From Bifidobacterium sp. (GTDB lineage: Bacteria > Actinomycetota > Actinomycetes > Actinomycetales > Bifidobacteriaceae), in the NCBI GenBank assembly GCA_022739095.1, contig JAIJEI010000044.1:1-12708 (forward strand): a DNA stretch of 12,708 nucleotides, given 5' to 3'. The translations under genes and the position numbers were made by a program. Shown piece after piece: positions 1-7,900 of this stretch. The notes under the pieces are model-generated. The model made no database searches. It was given only the letters and a program-made list of their open reading frames with translations, and was not told the origin of the DNA. How positions within the stretch are numbered: the stretch's first letter is position 1; each line of letters starts with the position of its first letter.

Positions 1-2295
1 ATGATCCTCGGTCTGTACTACCTGTCCACCGTGCTGGAAGGCGCCAAGGGCCAGGGCCGCGTGTTCTCCTCGCTGGAAGAGGCCGAAATGGCCCTCGACC
101 GCCACGAGATCGACATGCAGGCCAAGGTGCTCATCCGCCTGCCCGAGAGCTTCGTACTGCCGAAGAACTGGGAGCCCGGCGAAGTCAAGGTGCTCGACCC
201 GCGTGAAGGCGAGGACGAGATCACCAAGGAAGAGCGCTTCCACAACGGCACCGTGCTGTTCGCCACCTCCTACGGCCGCATCCTGTTCAACGAGACCCTG
301 CCGACCGACTACCCGTTCGTCAACGAGCAGGTGGACAAGGGCCGTCTGTCCAAGATCGTCGATGACATCGCCATGCGTTACTCCACCCAGCAGGTGGCCG
401 CCACGCTGGATGCCCTGAAGGATCTCGGCTTCACCCGCGCACCGTGGTCCGGCGTGTCCTTCGCGTTCTCCGACGTGAACGAGCCGCCCGAGCGCGACGA
501 GAAGATCGCCGAGTACGAGGCCAAGGCCGACAAGGTCAACGCCAACTACGAGATGGGTCTGTTGACCGAGGAAGCTCGTCGTCAGGAACTCATCGACCTG
601 TGGACCGAGTGCACCTCCGAAGTGTCCAAGGAAGTCGAGGAGAAGTTCGACCCGACCTCCAACCTGGCCATCATCGTGCAGTCTGGTGCACGAGGCAACA
701 TGATGCAGATCAACCAGATCGCAGGTATGCGAGGCCTCGTGGCTAACCCGAAGGGTGAGATCATTCCTCGTCCTGTGAAGTCCAACTACCGCGACGGCCT
801 GTCCGTGCTGGAGTACTTCATCTCCCAGCACGGTGCACGTAAGGGTCTGGCCGATACCGCACTGCGTACCGCAGAATCCGGTTACCTGACCCGTCGTCTG
901 GTCGACGTTTCCCAGGACGTCATCGTGCGCGAAGAGGACTGCGGCACCAAGGTTGGTCTGCCCATCCGCGTCGCCGAGCGCGACAACGACGGCAACCTGG
1001 TGCTCGTCAAGGCCGCCGATGGTGGCCCGTACTCCCGTCTGCTCGCCGCCGACGTCATCGACCCGGCCGACGGCCAGACCGTGCTGTACAAGCGCGACGA
1101 CGCCCTGTCCATGGACGTGCTCAACGATCTCGTGGCCCACGGTGTCGAGGAAGTCAAGTGCCGTTCCGTGCTGACCTGCGAGTCCAAGCGCGGCGTGTGC
1201 GCCAAGTGCTACGGCTGGTCCCTGGCCACCAACAAGCTGGTCGATGTCGGCGAGACCGTCGGTATCGTCGCCGCCCAGTCCATCGGTGAGCCTGGTACCC
1301 AGCTGACGCTGCGTTCCTTCCACTCCGGTGGTGTGGCCGCGGCCTCCGATATCACCCAGGGTCTTCCCCGTGTCACTGAGCTTTTCGAGGCCCGCACCCC
1401 GAAGGGTGAGGCCCCGATCACCGAGTTCGCCGGCAGCATCAAGATCGTGGAGAACGATCGCGGTCGCCAGATCATCCTGACCCCGGACGCCGATTCCGGC
1501 GCACCGAAGGAAGACGGCGTGATCAAGCCGATCACCTACCAGGTCTCCAAGCGCGTGCCGCTCAAGGTTGCCGATGTCGACCACATCAAGGTCGGCACCC
1601 AGCTGGTCGAAGGTTCCGTGGACCCGAAGAAGATCCTCACCATTCTCGGCAAGCGCGCCGCCCAGGTCAACATCGTGGAGGAAGTGCACACCGTGTACCG
1701 CTCCCAGGGTGTGGATATCCACGACAAGCACATCGAGGTCATCGTGCACCAGATGACCCGCCGCGTGACCATCATCGACTCCGGCGACACCGACCTGCTG
1801 CCGGGTGAGCTGGTGGACAACGCCCGCTTCCGCGAGATCAACCGCAACATCGTCAAGAACGGTGGCCGTCCGGCCGTCGGTCGTCCGGCGCTTATGGGTA
1901 TCACCAAGGCGTCGCTGGCCACCGACTCCTGGCTGTCCGCCGCATCCTTCCAGGAGACCACCCGCGTGCTCACCGAAGCCGCCCTCTCCGAGAAGGTCGA
2001 TGACCTCAAGGGCCTCAAGGAGAACGTCATCATCGGTAAGCTCATCCCGGCCGGTACGGGCCTCGCTCGCTACCGCAACGCCGTGGTCGAGCCCGATAAG
2101 GCCATCCGCGACACCATCTACCCGAACTTCGGTCTGGGCGGCGATGGCGATCTCGGCGACGCGGGCTTCTCCGACGCCGACCTGTCTGACCTGAACTTCT
2201 CGAACCTCGAGTTCGGTGATCTGAAGCTCGGCGACGATTTCAACCCGGATGATTTCTACTCCGATCAGGGCGGTCAGCCTGACATCGAGGAGTAA
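1..2295 (+). CDS. rpoC: RNA polymerase beta' subunit, C-terminal part (5' truncated)
   Basis: This is the C-terminal 764 residues of the catalytic beta' subunit of RNA polymerase. The frame is open from base 1, and whole beta' proteins are well over 1200 residues, so the ATG at 1 is an internal Met and the gene continues upstream; the active-site NADFDGD motif is not in the window. Visible landmarks are the bridge helix at about 272-306 (HGARKGLADTAL, GYLTRRLVDV), the second zinc site with Cys at 314, 393, 400 and 403 in the family spacing, and the trigger-loop start at 417-447 (AAQSIGEPGTQLTLRSFHSGG). The family-typical C-terminal end (GTGLARYRN) is followed by a very acidic tail from about 711 to 764, part of which has a five-residue period. 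The gene ends in TAA and is followed at 20 bases by a terminator hairpin. Identification is secure; the bifidobacterial assignment is by overall likeness. Confidence 0.97.
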   Translation: MILGLYYLSTVLEGAKGQGRVFSSLEEAEMALDRHEIDMQAKVLIRLPESFVLPKNWEPGEVKVLDPREGEDEITKEERFHNGTVLFATSYGRILFNETLPTDYPFVNEQVDKGRLSKIVDDIAMRYSTQQVAATLDALKDLGFTRAPWSGVSFAFSDVNEPPERDEKIAEYEAKADKVNANYEMGLLTEEARRQELIDLWTECTSEVSKEVEEKFDPTSNLAIIVQSGARGNMMQINQIAGMRGLVANPKGEIIPRPVKSNYRDGLSVLEYFISQHGARKGLADTALRTAESGYLTRRLVDVSQDVIVREEDCGTKVGLPIRVAERDNDGNLVLVKAADGGPYSRLLAADVIDPADGQTVLYKRDDALSMDVLNDLVAHGVEEVKCRSVLTCESKRGVCAKCYGWSLATNKLVDVGETVGIVAAQSIGEPGTQLTLRSFHSGGVAAASDITQGLPRVTELFEARTPKGEAPITEFAGSIKIVENDRGRQIILTPDADSGAPKEDGVIKPITYQVSKRVPLKVADVDHIKVGTQLVEGSVDPKKILTILGKRAAQVNIVEEVHTVYRSQGVDIHDKHIEVIVHQMTRRVTIIDSGDTDLLPGELVDNARFREINRNIVKNGGRPAVGRPALMGITKASLATDSWLSAASFQETTRVLTEAALSEKVDDLKGLKENVIIGKLIPAGTGLARYRNAVVEPDKAIRDTIYPNFGLGGDGDLGDAGFSDADLSDLNFSNLEFGDLKLGDDFNPDDFYSDQGGQPDIEE
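2146..2235 (+). repeat. Six pentapeptide-repeat-like units in the RpoC tail
   Basis: Residues 716-745 of the visible RpoC fragment divide into six consecutive five-residue units: GDLGD, AGFSD, ADLSD, LNFSN, LEFGD, LKLGD. The third position is always Leu or Phe, the fourth Ser or Gly, the fifth Asp or Asn, and the first is mostly Ala or Leu. This follows the A(D/N)LXX pattern of pentapeptide-repeat proteins. Six units would make only about one and a half turns of the four-sided helix of that family, so a stable fold is doubtful; a low-complexity acidic tail is the alternative. Confidence 0.6.
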
Positions 2296-2314
2296 CCCTC
2301 CTCACCCCCGATAA

Positions 2315-2347
2315 GATGGCGCGGAACTCGCGTGGTTCCGGGCCATC
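2315..2347 (+). terminator. Terminator hairpin after rpoC
   Basis: The arms GATGGCGCGGAAC (2315-2327) and GTTCCGGGCCATC (2335-2347) pair at 12 of 13 positions, with a single G-G mismatch, around the loop TCGCGTG. The hairpin starts 20 bases after the rpoC stop. The bases after it are only modestly T-rich (TCGCATTTCC), so the U-tract is poor, but position and stem strength make it the likely end of the rpoBC transcript. It also argues against starting the kinase gene at the in-frame ATG at 2316, which lies inside this stem. Confidence 0.75.
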
Positions 2348-2368
2348 TCGCATTTCCAGACAGCAGTA

Positions 2369-2395
2369 TTGTTCTTGTCGATTTACGGGGATAAT
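2369..2395 (+). promoter_or_regulatory. Candidate promoter for the kinase operon
   Basis: GATAAT at 2390-2395 matches five of six bases of the -10 consensus. The best upstream partner is TTGTTC at 2369-2374, with a short 15-base spacer and only three matches to TTGACA. It lies just behind the rpoC terminator and would give a leader of about 90 bases. It is the best candidate in the gap, but weak. Confidence 0.35.
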
Positions 2396-2480
2396 GCGGC
2401 GACCTAGGAGTGTAGGTATCGCCCCCAGTGGTTTGTGGCTCGATACGTGCACGGAAGTCGTAAGAGAAGAGACAAGTGTT

Positions 2481-2486
2481 GGAGGG
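2481..2486 (+). promoter_or_regulatory. Ribosome binding site that fixes the kinase start
   Basis: GGAGGG lies six bases before the ATG at 2493. The longer in-frame start at 2316 has no such site and sits in the rpoC terminator hairpin. The protein from 2493 begins MVGLNTLVGKRYKV, which leads directly into the first strand of the kinase fold, as expected for this family. Confidence 0.85.
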
Positions 2487-2492
2487 CCACCT

Positions 2493-4220
2493 ATGGTGGG
2501 GTTAAACACATTGGTCGGCAAGCGGTACAAGGTCCTTGCCCAGATCGGCAAGGGTGGTATGTCCACCGTCTATCTGGCAATGGATTCCTCGCTGAACAAG
2601 CAATGGGCTATCAAGGAAATTCGCAGTGCCTCTGATTCGGTGCAGCGCGACTTGGTCATTAAGAGCCTGACCGTCGAAGCCAATATGATTAAGCGCTTCG
2701 ATCATCCGGCGATTCCGCGTATCGTCGATCTGATTGAAGAAAAGGGCAGCCTGTTCGTCGTTATGGATTACGTCGAAGGCCAGACCTTGGCGAGCCTGCT
2801 CAAGAAGGAAGGCCCGCAGTCCGAAGAAGACGTGGTCGATTGGGGCATCCAGCTGTGCGATGTGCTCGCCTACCTGCACCGCCGCAAGCATCCGGTGATC
2901 TTCCGCGATATGAAGCCCTCGAATGTGATGCTGACCCCTGAGGGCGCGATCAAGCTTATCGACTTCGGCATTGCACTGGAGACCGGCAAGGACGCGGACA
3001 GCAAGCCGCTGGTCGGTGACGACCGCCAGCTCGGTACGCCGGGCTTCGGCGCTCCCGAACAGTTCGCCGAGAACGGCACCGTGGACGCACGTACCGATAT
3101 CTATGCGCTCGGTGCCACCCTGTTCTACCTGCTGACCGGCTCACACCCGCGCAAGAACGGCATTGTGCCGATTCGTCAGATCAACCCGGAGCTTTCGCAG
3201 GGCTTGGAACTGGTGATCGCCAAGGCCACCAGCAAGAATCCGGACGATCGCTTCCGGACCTGCGCCGACTTCGCGTATGCGCTGAAACACTACAAGCAGG
3301 AAGACGCCGCATACCGCAAGGCGTTGAATTCCAAGTGGTGGGGCTTCCTCGGCACGGCGATCGCCTCCGTGGTCTGTCTGGCCCTCGCCGGCGGCAGCCT
3401 GGTGCTCGCCAACCACGCGCAGAACACCGATTACGACTACTGGATGAACCAGGCGGCGCAGACCACCGACGCATCCGCCGCAGAAGCCGCCTACGTGCGC
3501 GCAGCGGAAATCAAGACCAATGCCATTGAACCGTACGAGCAGCTGATCAAGCGTTACACCGCTGACAGTGATTTCAGCGACGACGAAGAGCAGATCTACA
3601 ACACGCTGATCAACCAGCACGCCGACTCGTTGCGCAAGGACTCCACCAAGTGGGCCGAGCTGAGCTTCGACACCGGTCGCATGTATTGGTACTACTACTC
3701 CGGCTCCAAGATGGCCGGCCAAAGCGCGTCCGCCGCCAACACCGATCCACAGCGATACGCCCGCATTCGTGCCGCCTCGCAGTGGATGCACAACGCGGCA
3801 CAGGAGAGCAGCTTCAGTAACGTCAAGCTCGCCAAGATCTATGCCGACATCGCCGACTTCAACACGGAGATCGTGCCGCTGATCAACGAAGGGTCCGATT
3901 CAGGCAAGTACAAGCCGTACTTCAGCAAGCTGAACGAACTGGTGAAGTCCGCCGCTCAGGAAGATAACGGTGTGATCAGCCTCGAGTCCGCGAACCTGAC
4001 TTTGGACGCGTTGCGCGTGTATCCGCGCAAGTTCCGCGCGGACGGCATCATGCAGCAGCAGATGAGCGATTTGGCCGATGCCGCCGCAACGCTTGCCGAC
4101 AAGACCGAAACCACCACCGATGAGCTGGATGCCAGCAAGAAAGCCGCGCAACAGGCCGAAAAGCCCACCAAGGACGCCATCGCCAACGCTTTCGTTGATA
4201 TCAAGGGGGACGCCGAGTGA
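2493..4220 (+). CDS. Membrane Ser/Thr protein kinase with extracytoplasmic helical domain
   Basis: A 575-residue Hanks-type Ser/Thr kinase with all catalytic elements visible: glycine-rich loop IGKGGMSTVY (18-27), ATP-site Lys41 (AIK), helix-C Glu62, catalytic loop FRDMKPSN with Asp139, Lys141 and Asn144, DFG at 157-159, P+1 Thr182 and APE at 187-189. The His of HRD is Phe137, but the RD Arg is kept, a substitution seen in other bacterial kinases. One membrane segment lies at about 284-306, so the kinase domain is cytoplasmic and residues 307-575 are outside. The outer part is rich in helix-forming sequence with TPR-like stretches (about 325-355) and an aromatic cluster GRMYWYYY (395-402), and ends in an Ala/Lys/Glu-rich segment. 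There are no PASTA repeats, so it is not the cell-division PknB type. The layout (kinase fold, one membrane span, outer helices) matches EssB/YukC of type VII secretion, whose kinase fold is inactive; this one looks active. It is the first gene of a coupled three-gene operon. Confidence 0.92.
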   Translation: MVGLNTLVGKRYKVLAQIGKGGMSTVYLAMDSSLNKQWAIKEIRSASDSVQRDLVIKSLTVEANMIKRFDHPAIPRIVDLIEEKGSLFVVMDYVEGQTLASLLKKEGPQSEEDVVDWGIQLCDVLAYLHRRKHPVIFRDMKPSNVMLTPEGAIKLIDFGIALETGKDADSKPLVGDDRQLGTPGFGAPEQFAENGTVDARTDIYALGATLFYLLTGSHPRKNGIVPIRQINPELSQGLELVIAKATSKNPDDRFRTCADFAYALKHYKQEDAAYRKALNSKWWGFLGTAIASVVCLALAGGSLVLANHAQNTDYDYWMNQAAQTTDASAAEAAYVRAAEIKTNAIEPYEQLIKRYTADSDFSDDEEQIYNTLINQHADSLRKDSTKWAELSFDTGRMYWYYYSGSKMAGQSASAANTDPQRYARIRAASQWMHNAAQESSFSNVKLAKIYADIADFNTEIVPLINEGSDSGKYKPYFSKLNELVKSAAQEDNGVISLESANLTLDALRVYPRKFRADGIMQQQMSDLADAAATLADKTETTTDELDASKKAAQQAEKPTKDAIANAFVDIKGDAE

Positions 4221-4834
4221 ACGCCGATATCTATAGGACTCTGGCAGTCGTATTCCTGTCTTTGGCCGTGATTCTTGCGGTCGTGGCCGTAGTGCTGTTC
4301 CGCAAGTTCAACATTCCCGCCGTGCGTGACGCCCTGGCCGGCAAGCGCGCGGAACGTGAGATCGCCGAACTGCGTGGAGTGCGCGCCGGTTCGTGGGCCA
4401 ACGCCGAGAATCTGGGCGAAGGCTCGCGCCGCAAGCGCAAGAAGGGTGCCCTTTCCGATACCACCACCGGTACGCATGACACCAGCGACATCGAATTCCG
4501 CCCGGTGACCGGTACTGGTTCCGGCTCCATGGGTTCCGCCAGCACCAAGGGTGGCATTACTCGCCCCGGCGAGGATAAGCCGTCCGCAGTGCCCGGTGCC
4601 AGGCACAAGGCTTCCGACGCTCCGGCCGTGGTGGACGAGGAAGACGAAAGCACCCGTCTGGGTACCAGGGCCGCACTCGAATCTGTGGTTGAGATTCCGG
4701 TGTCTATGGCTTCCGCCGCCGAATTGGCGGACGAGGGCGAGACCTCGTTGATGCAATTCCGCAAGACGAATGAAGCATCGTCCGACGACGATGAATCCCG
4801 CACCATCCTGGTTCGTGGAGGGAAGAACAAGTAA
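4217..4834 (+). CDS. Single-pass membrane protein with acidic Thr-motif tail
   Basis: A 205-residue protein not recognised as a named family. It starts at GTG 4217, overlapping the kinase stop by four bases (GTGA), with the ribosome binding site AAGGGGGA at 4203-4210, so it is translationally coupled to the kinase. One membrane helix spans about 8-28. The basic stretch after it (RKFNIP... KRAEREIAELRG, 29-54) places the rest in the cytoplasm. Residues 57-140 look disordered: a basic patch RRKRKK (71-76), then Ser/Thr/Gly-rich sequence. The tail holds three similar acidic motifs with a Thr before a hydrophobic residue: DESTRL (143-148), EGETSLM (173-179) and DDESRTILV (191-199). These look like plausible phosphorylation or FHA-ligand sites, making it a candidate substrate of the neighbouring kinase and an adaptor at the membrane. 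The function is inferred from context only. Confidence 0.85.
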   Translation: MNADIYRTLAVVFLSLAVILAVVAVVLFRKFNIPAVRDALAGKRAEREIAELRGVRAGSWANAENLGEGSRRKRKKGALSDTTTGTHDTSDIEFRPVTGTGSGSMGSASTKGGITRPGEDKPSAVPGARHKASDAPAVVDEEDESTRLGTRAALESVVEIPVSMASAAELADEGETSLMQFRKTNEASSDDDESRTILVRGGKNK

Positions 4835-4938
4835 TGAGCTTCGTAACTAATTCCAGTTTCTGGCGCAAGTCGTTGATCGGTGCGGCCGTGGTTGTGGCGG
4901 CTCTTGCCATGGGTGCTACCGCCGTGGTAGCCAGCGCC
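4834..4938 (+). other. Signal peptide of the giant Ig-like protein
   Basis: Residues 1-35: a short polar start with Arg11-Lys12, a hydrophobic core (14-34) and a small-residue end ASA before Asp36, a good signal peptidase I site. If cleavage fails, the segment would act as a second membrane anchor. Confidence 0.8.
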
Positions 4939-7900
4939 GATTCGACTTCCGACCTCAAGCCCGAGCAGGCCACCGGCTCCGTGGTGTCCGCACGCTCCTT
5001 CAAGGCTGTCAAGGCACAGCCGGCTGCCGCCACTACGCCGAAGATGGATTTTGCTTGGTATGCCGCCGATAAGGACGGCAAGGTGGCCGATAATGCCCAG
5101 CCGCTGACCGATGGCCGCACCAATGCCTCGAATGTTCGTCTGGGCGTGACGATTACTGGGTTTGATGGTTTCCCTGCGGATCAATTTGACCGTAACGGAC
5201 AATACGTAGGTGCGGATAAAGGCAAGGTTGCCTTTACCGTGACCGTGGGCACCTTGGGCGTCAAGGAAGTCAAGTATGGCGACTTCCACCGTACAGGCAA
5301 TGTGCAGGACGGCTACACCTACACCGTTGGGCCGAATGATGGTCCGGTGTTTGCTCTGAGCGGTGATCCGGTTACGCTCGATGTGACGGTTGCCGCGCCG
5401 GCTGATCCTACAGCGGCAGATGCCGCCATTGACCTGAATCGGTTCAAGGATGGCGACGGCACGAGCACCATCACGGCTCCTCAATTGTCTTATGACAGCA
5501 CCAAGCCCGCCGCCGTGGATACGGCGGTGTTCGGCGGCGTTGCTGATACTGATTGGCTGAAAGGCAAAGACGCGACCGACGGTACCTGGTTCACGACCAC
5601 GTCGCCGTCCGTGACCTTTACTCCGGTTGCGGCTGAGGCAGCCAATGTTGTGTCTTATGAGGTGACGTATCCGAATGGCGACGGCACCAAGACCGATACG
5701 GTCAATGCAGGTGAAGCATGGACTGTGCCTAACGGCAAGACTGACCTGACCAAGACCACGGTTACGGTCACCAATGGGTTCGGCAGCGCTTCCGATGCGA
5801 AGCCGTTGAGCGACTTGCTCAGCGTGAAGACCGTTATTGTTGACCCGAATGCCGGCACTGGTCTGTCCCTGAATCTGACCGGTACCACCCCGGATAAGGG
5901 TGCTGTCAACAACGGCACCACGTATTACAGCAAGGTCGGCGGCTTCTCGGTGAGCAGCACGAGCGCATACTTCGCCGATGAACTCGCCCTGCTCAAGGCG
6001 AACGGTATCAAGTTGCTGACCGTTCCGGCTGCCGACGGCACCGGTGCCACAATCCCGGTGTGCGATGCCGCTGATCTTACGAATGGTGCCGTGGACTGCG
6101 GCGCTGCCGGACTGGATCTGAAGACCGGAAGCCACACCGTAAGGCTGAACCCCGCGCTGCCGGGCGCGCCGACTGTAACGCAGTCGTTCGCCATCGACAC
6201 CACCGCTCCTACCGTTGCGTGGAAGGGTTACTCCAAGAACGGCGGCATTGATATTCCGTTTGGAAAGACACTCTTCGCAGTCGACCGTAAAGAACGTGCC
6301 CTGACCTTCACCGTTACGGATGATGGTGCCGGTGTGGGCGAGGTGATTGCAAGCGGTATCGATCCTGAGACGGGCAAGCAGGCCACGGTCACGTTGACCA
6401 ACAACGGTGACGGCACCTACACATTCCCGCTCGCCAAGGCCGGAACCTACGATTTGACGAAGTTCACCATCCAAGCCACGGACAATGCAGGTACGCAGTC
6501 CGAGGCCGAAACGGTAAACGCAATTGCCGGGAATAAGTTCATCTACACGAAGATTCGTATTGGCAAGAATGTCGCACCGAAGACCACGGTGTCGGTGAGT
6601 GGCAGTGATTACATCAACGGCACTCCCAAGGTCACACTGACCGTCAAGAACAACCTGTGGCTGGCGGACGAACTGAAGGGTCTGCAAGAAGGTGCCGGCA
6701 CCAAGGGCCTGAACCTGCTCACCAGCACATTGACTGCTGGCGGCAAGACCGTGTACCAGGGCGCGTTCCCGGTGGCCGGCGCCACGGTGAACAACGCCGG
6801 TGACGAGATCGTGATTTCTGCGGATGTCGCCAAGCCGTTGATTGATGCCAAGAACGCCAACGGCCAGTACTCCATTGCGGTAACCGATAACCCCACATTG
6901 CTGGCGGTGCTGGGTGATGTGACCAATAACGCCAAGACCTTTGGTGTGGATACGCAAGCCCCGAGCTTCACCGGTGCCGCCTACCAGGCAGGCAAAGATG
7001 AACTGACTTCCACCAAGGACGATTCCATCAGTGTCGTGTCCCGTTCTGCCGCCACCATCACTTTGGACGTGTGCGATCTGCTGCCCGATTCCACGGCAAC
7101 AGGTGCCGGCAAAGACGATGCACAGACCTCTGGTCTGGCAAAGGTCGAAGCCAAGGTCGATTACACCACGTGGAATGGCGATAAGGTCACCGGCAAGTGG
7201 ACCGAACTTCAGCGTGTGAACAACGACCCCAACAAGGTCCAACTGACGCTGGGCGACCAGGACGGCAAGTACACGCTGGCCGGCGTATCCCTCAGGGCCA
7301 CCGATAAGGCGACCACGAAGCCCAATGTCAGCGATGTCGACACACTGGCCACGGTGAAGGCCGCACTGGCCAAGTCCACTGATACCACCGTGGCCGCTGC
7401 GGCCAAGCAGCTGCCGGATACGCTGGGCGTGAGCAAGCAGACCGCGAAGGCGACTCTGCAGCTCAACGATGCCGAACCGCAGAAGACCTACAAGGAAGAC
7501 CTCACCAACATCTCCCTCAAGGTCACCGGAGACCCCGCCTTCGCCTACCGCTGGGATGTGGTCAAGGCCGGCTATGCCGATGCCAATTTGCTGACCGGTG
7601 CGGTGCAATACGGCGACGCCGGCTCGAAGGACTTCACGTTCAAGATCAGTGACGCCACCTATAAGGACGGCGTCATCATGCTGGGCACCGCAAACCTGCC
7701 CAAGCGGACCGAAACCGACGAGGCCGCCACTGGCAAGCAGCTCAACGGCGACTATCAGCTGACGCTCCAGAAGAACTTCGGCAACAATGTCGAGCTGTTC
7801 AACGCGCAAAGCACCGGCACTACCAACTACCTGTTGGACACCAAGCGCCCAGTGCTGACCAAGATCAGCGGTCCGGCCGGTGCCAAGGGCGAGACCATCG

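Noticed and set aside
1..3. ATG at base 1 as the start of rpoC
   Set aside because: The fragment begins in the middle of the beta' sequence and lacks the N-terminal zinc site and the NADFDGD motif, so it is an internal Met at the window edge.
1536..2045. Antisense frames inside rpoC and the other overlapping short frames
   Set aside because: They are codon-bias shadows of a highly conserved gene, without ribosome binding sites or recognisable protein features.
2316..2492. In-frame N-terminal extension of 59 residues on the kinase
   Set aside because: The ATG at 2316 lies inside the rpoC terminator hairpin and has no ribosome binding site, while GGAGGG precedes the ATG at 2493 and the kinase fold begins right after it.
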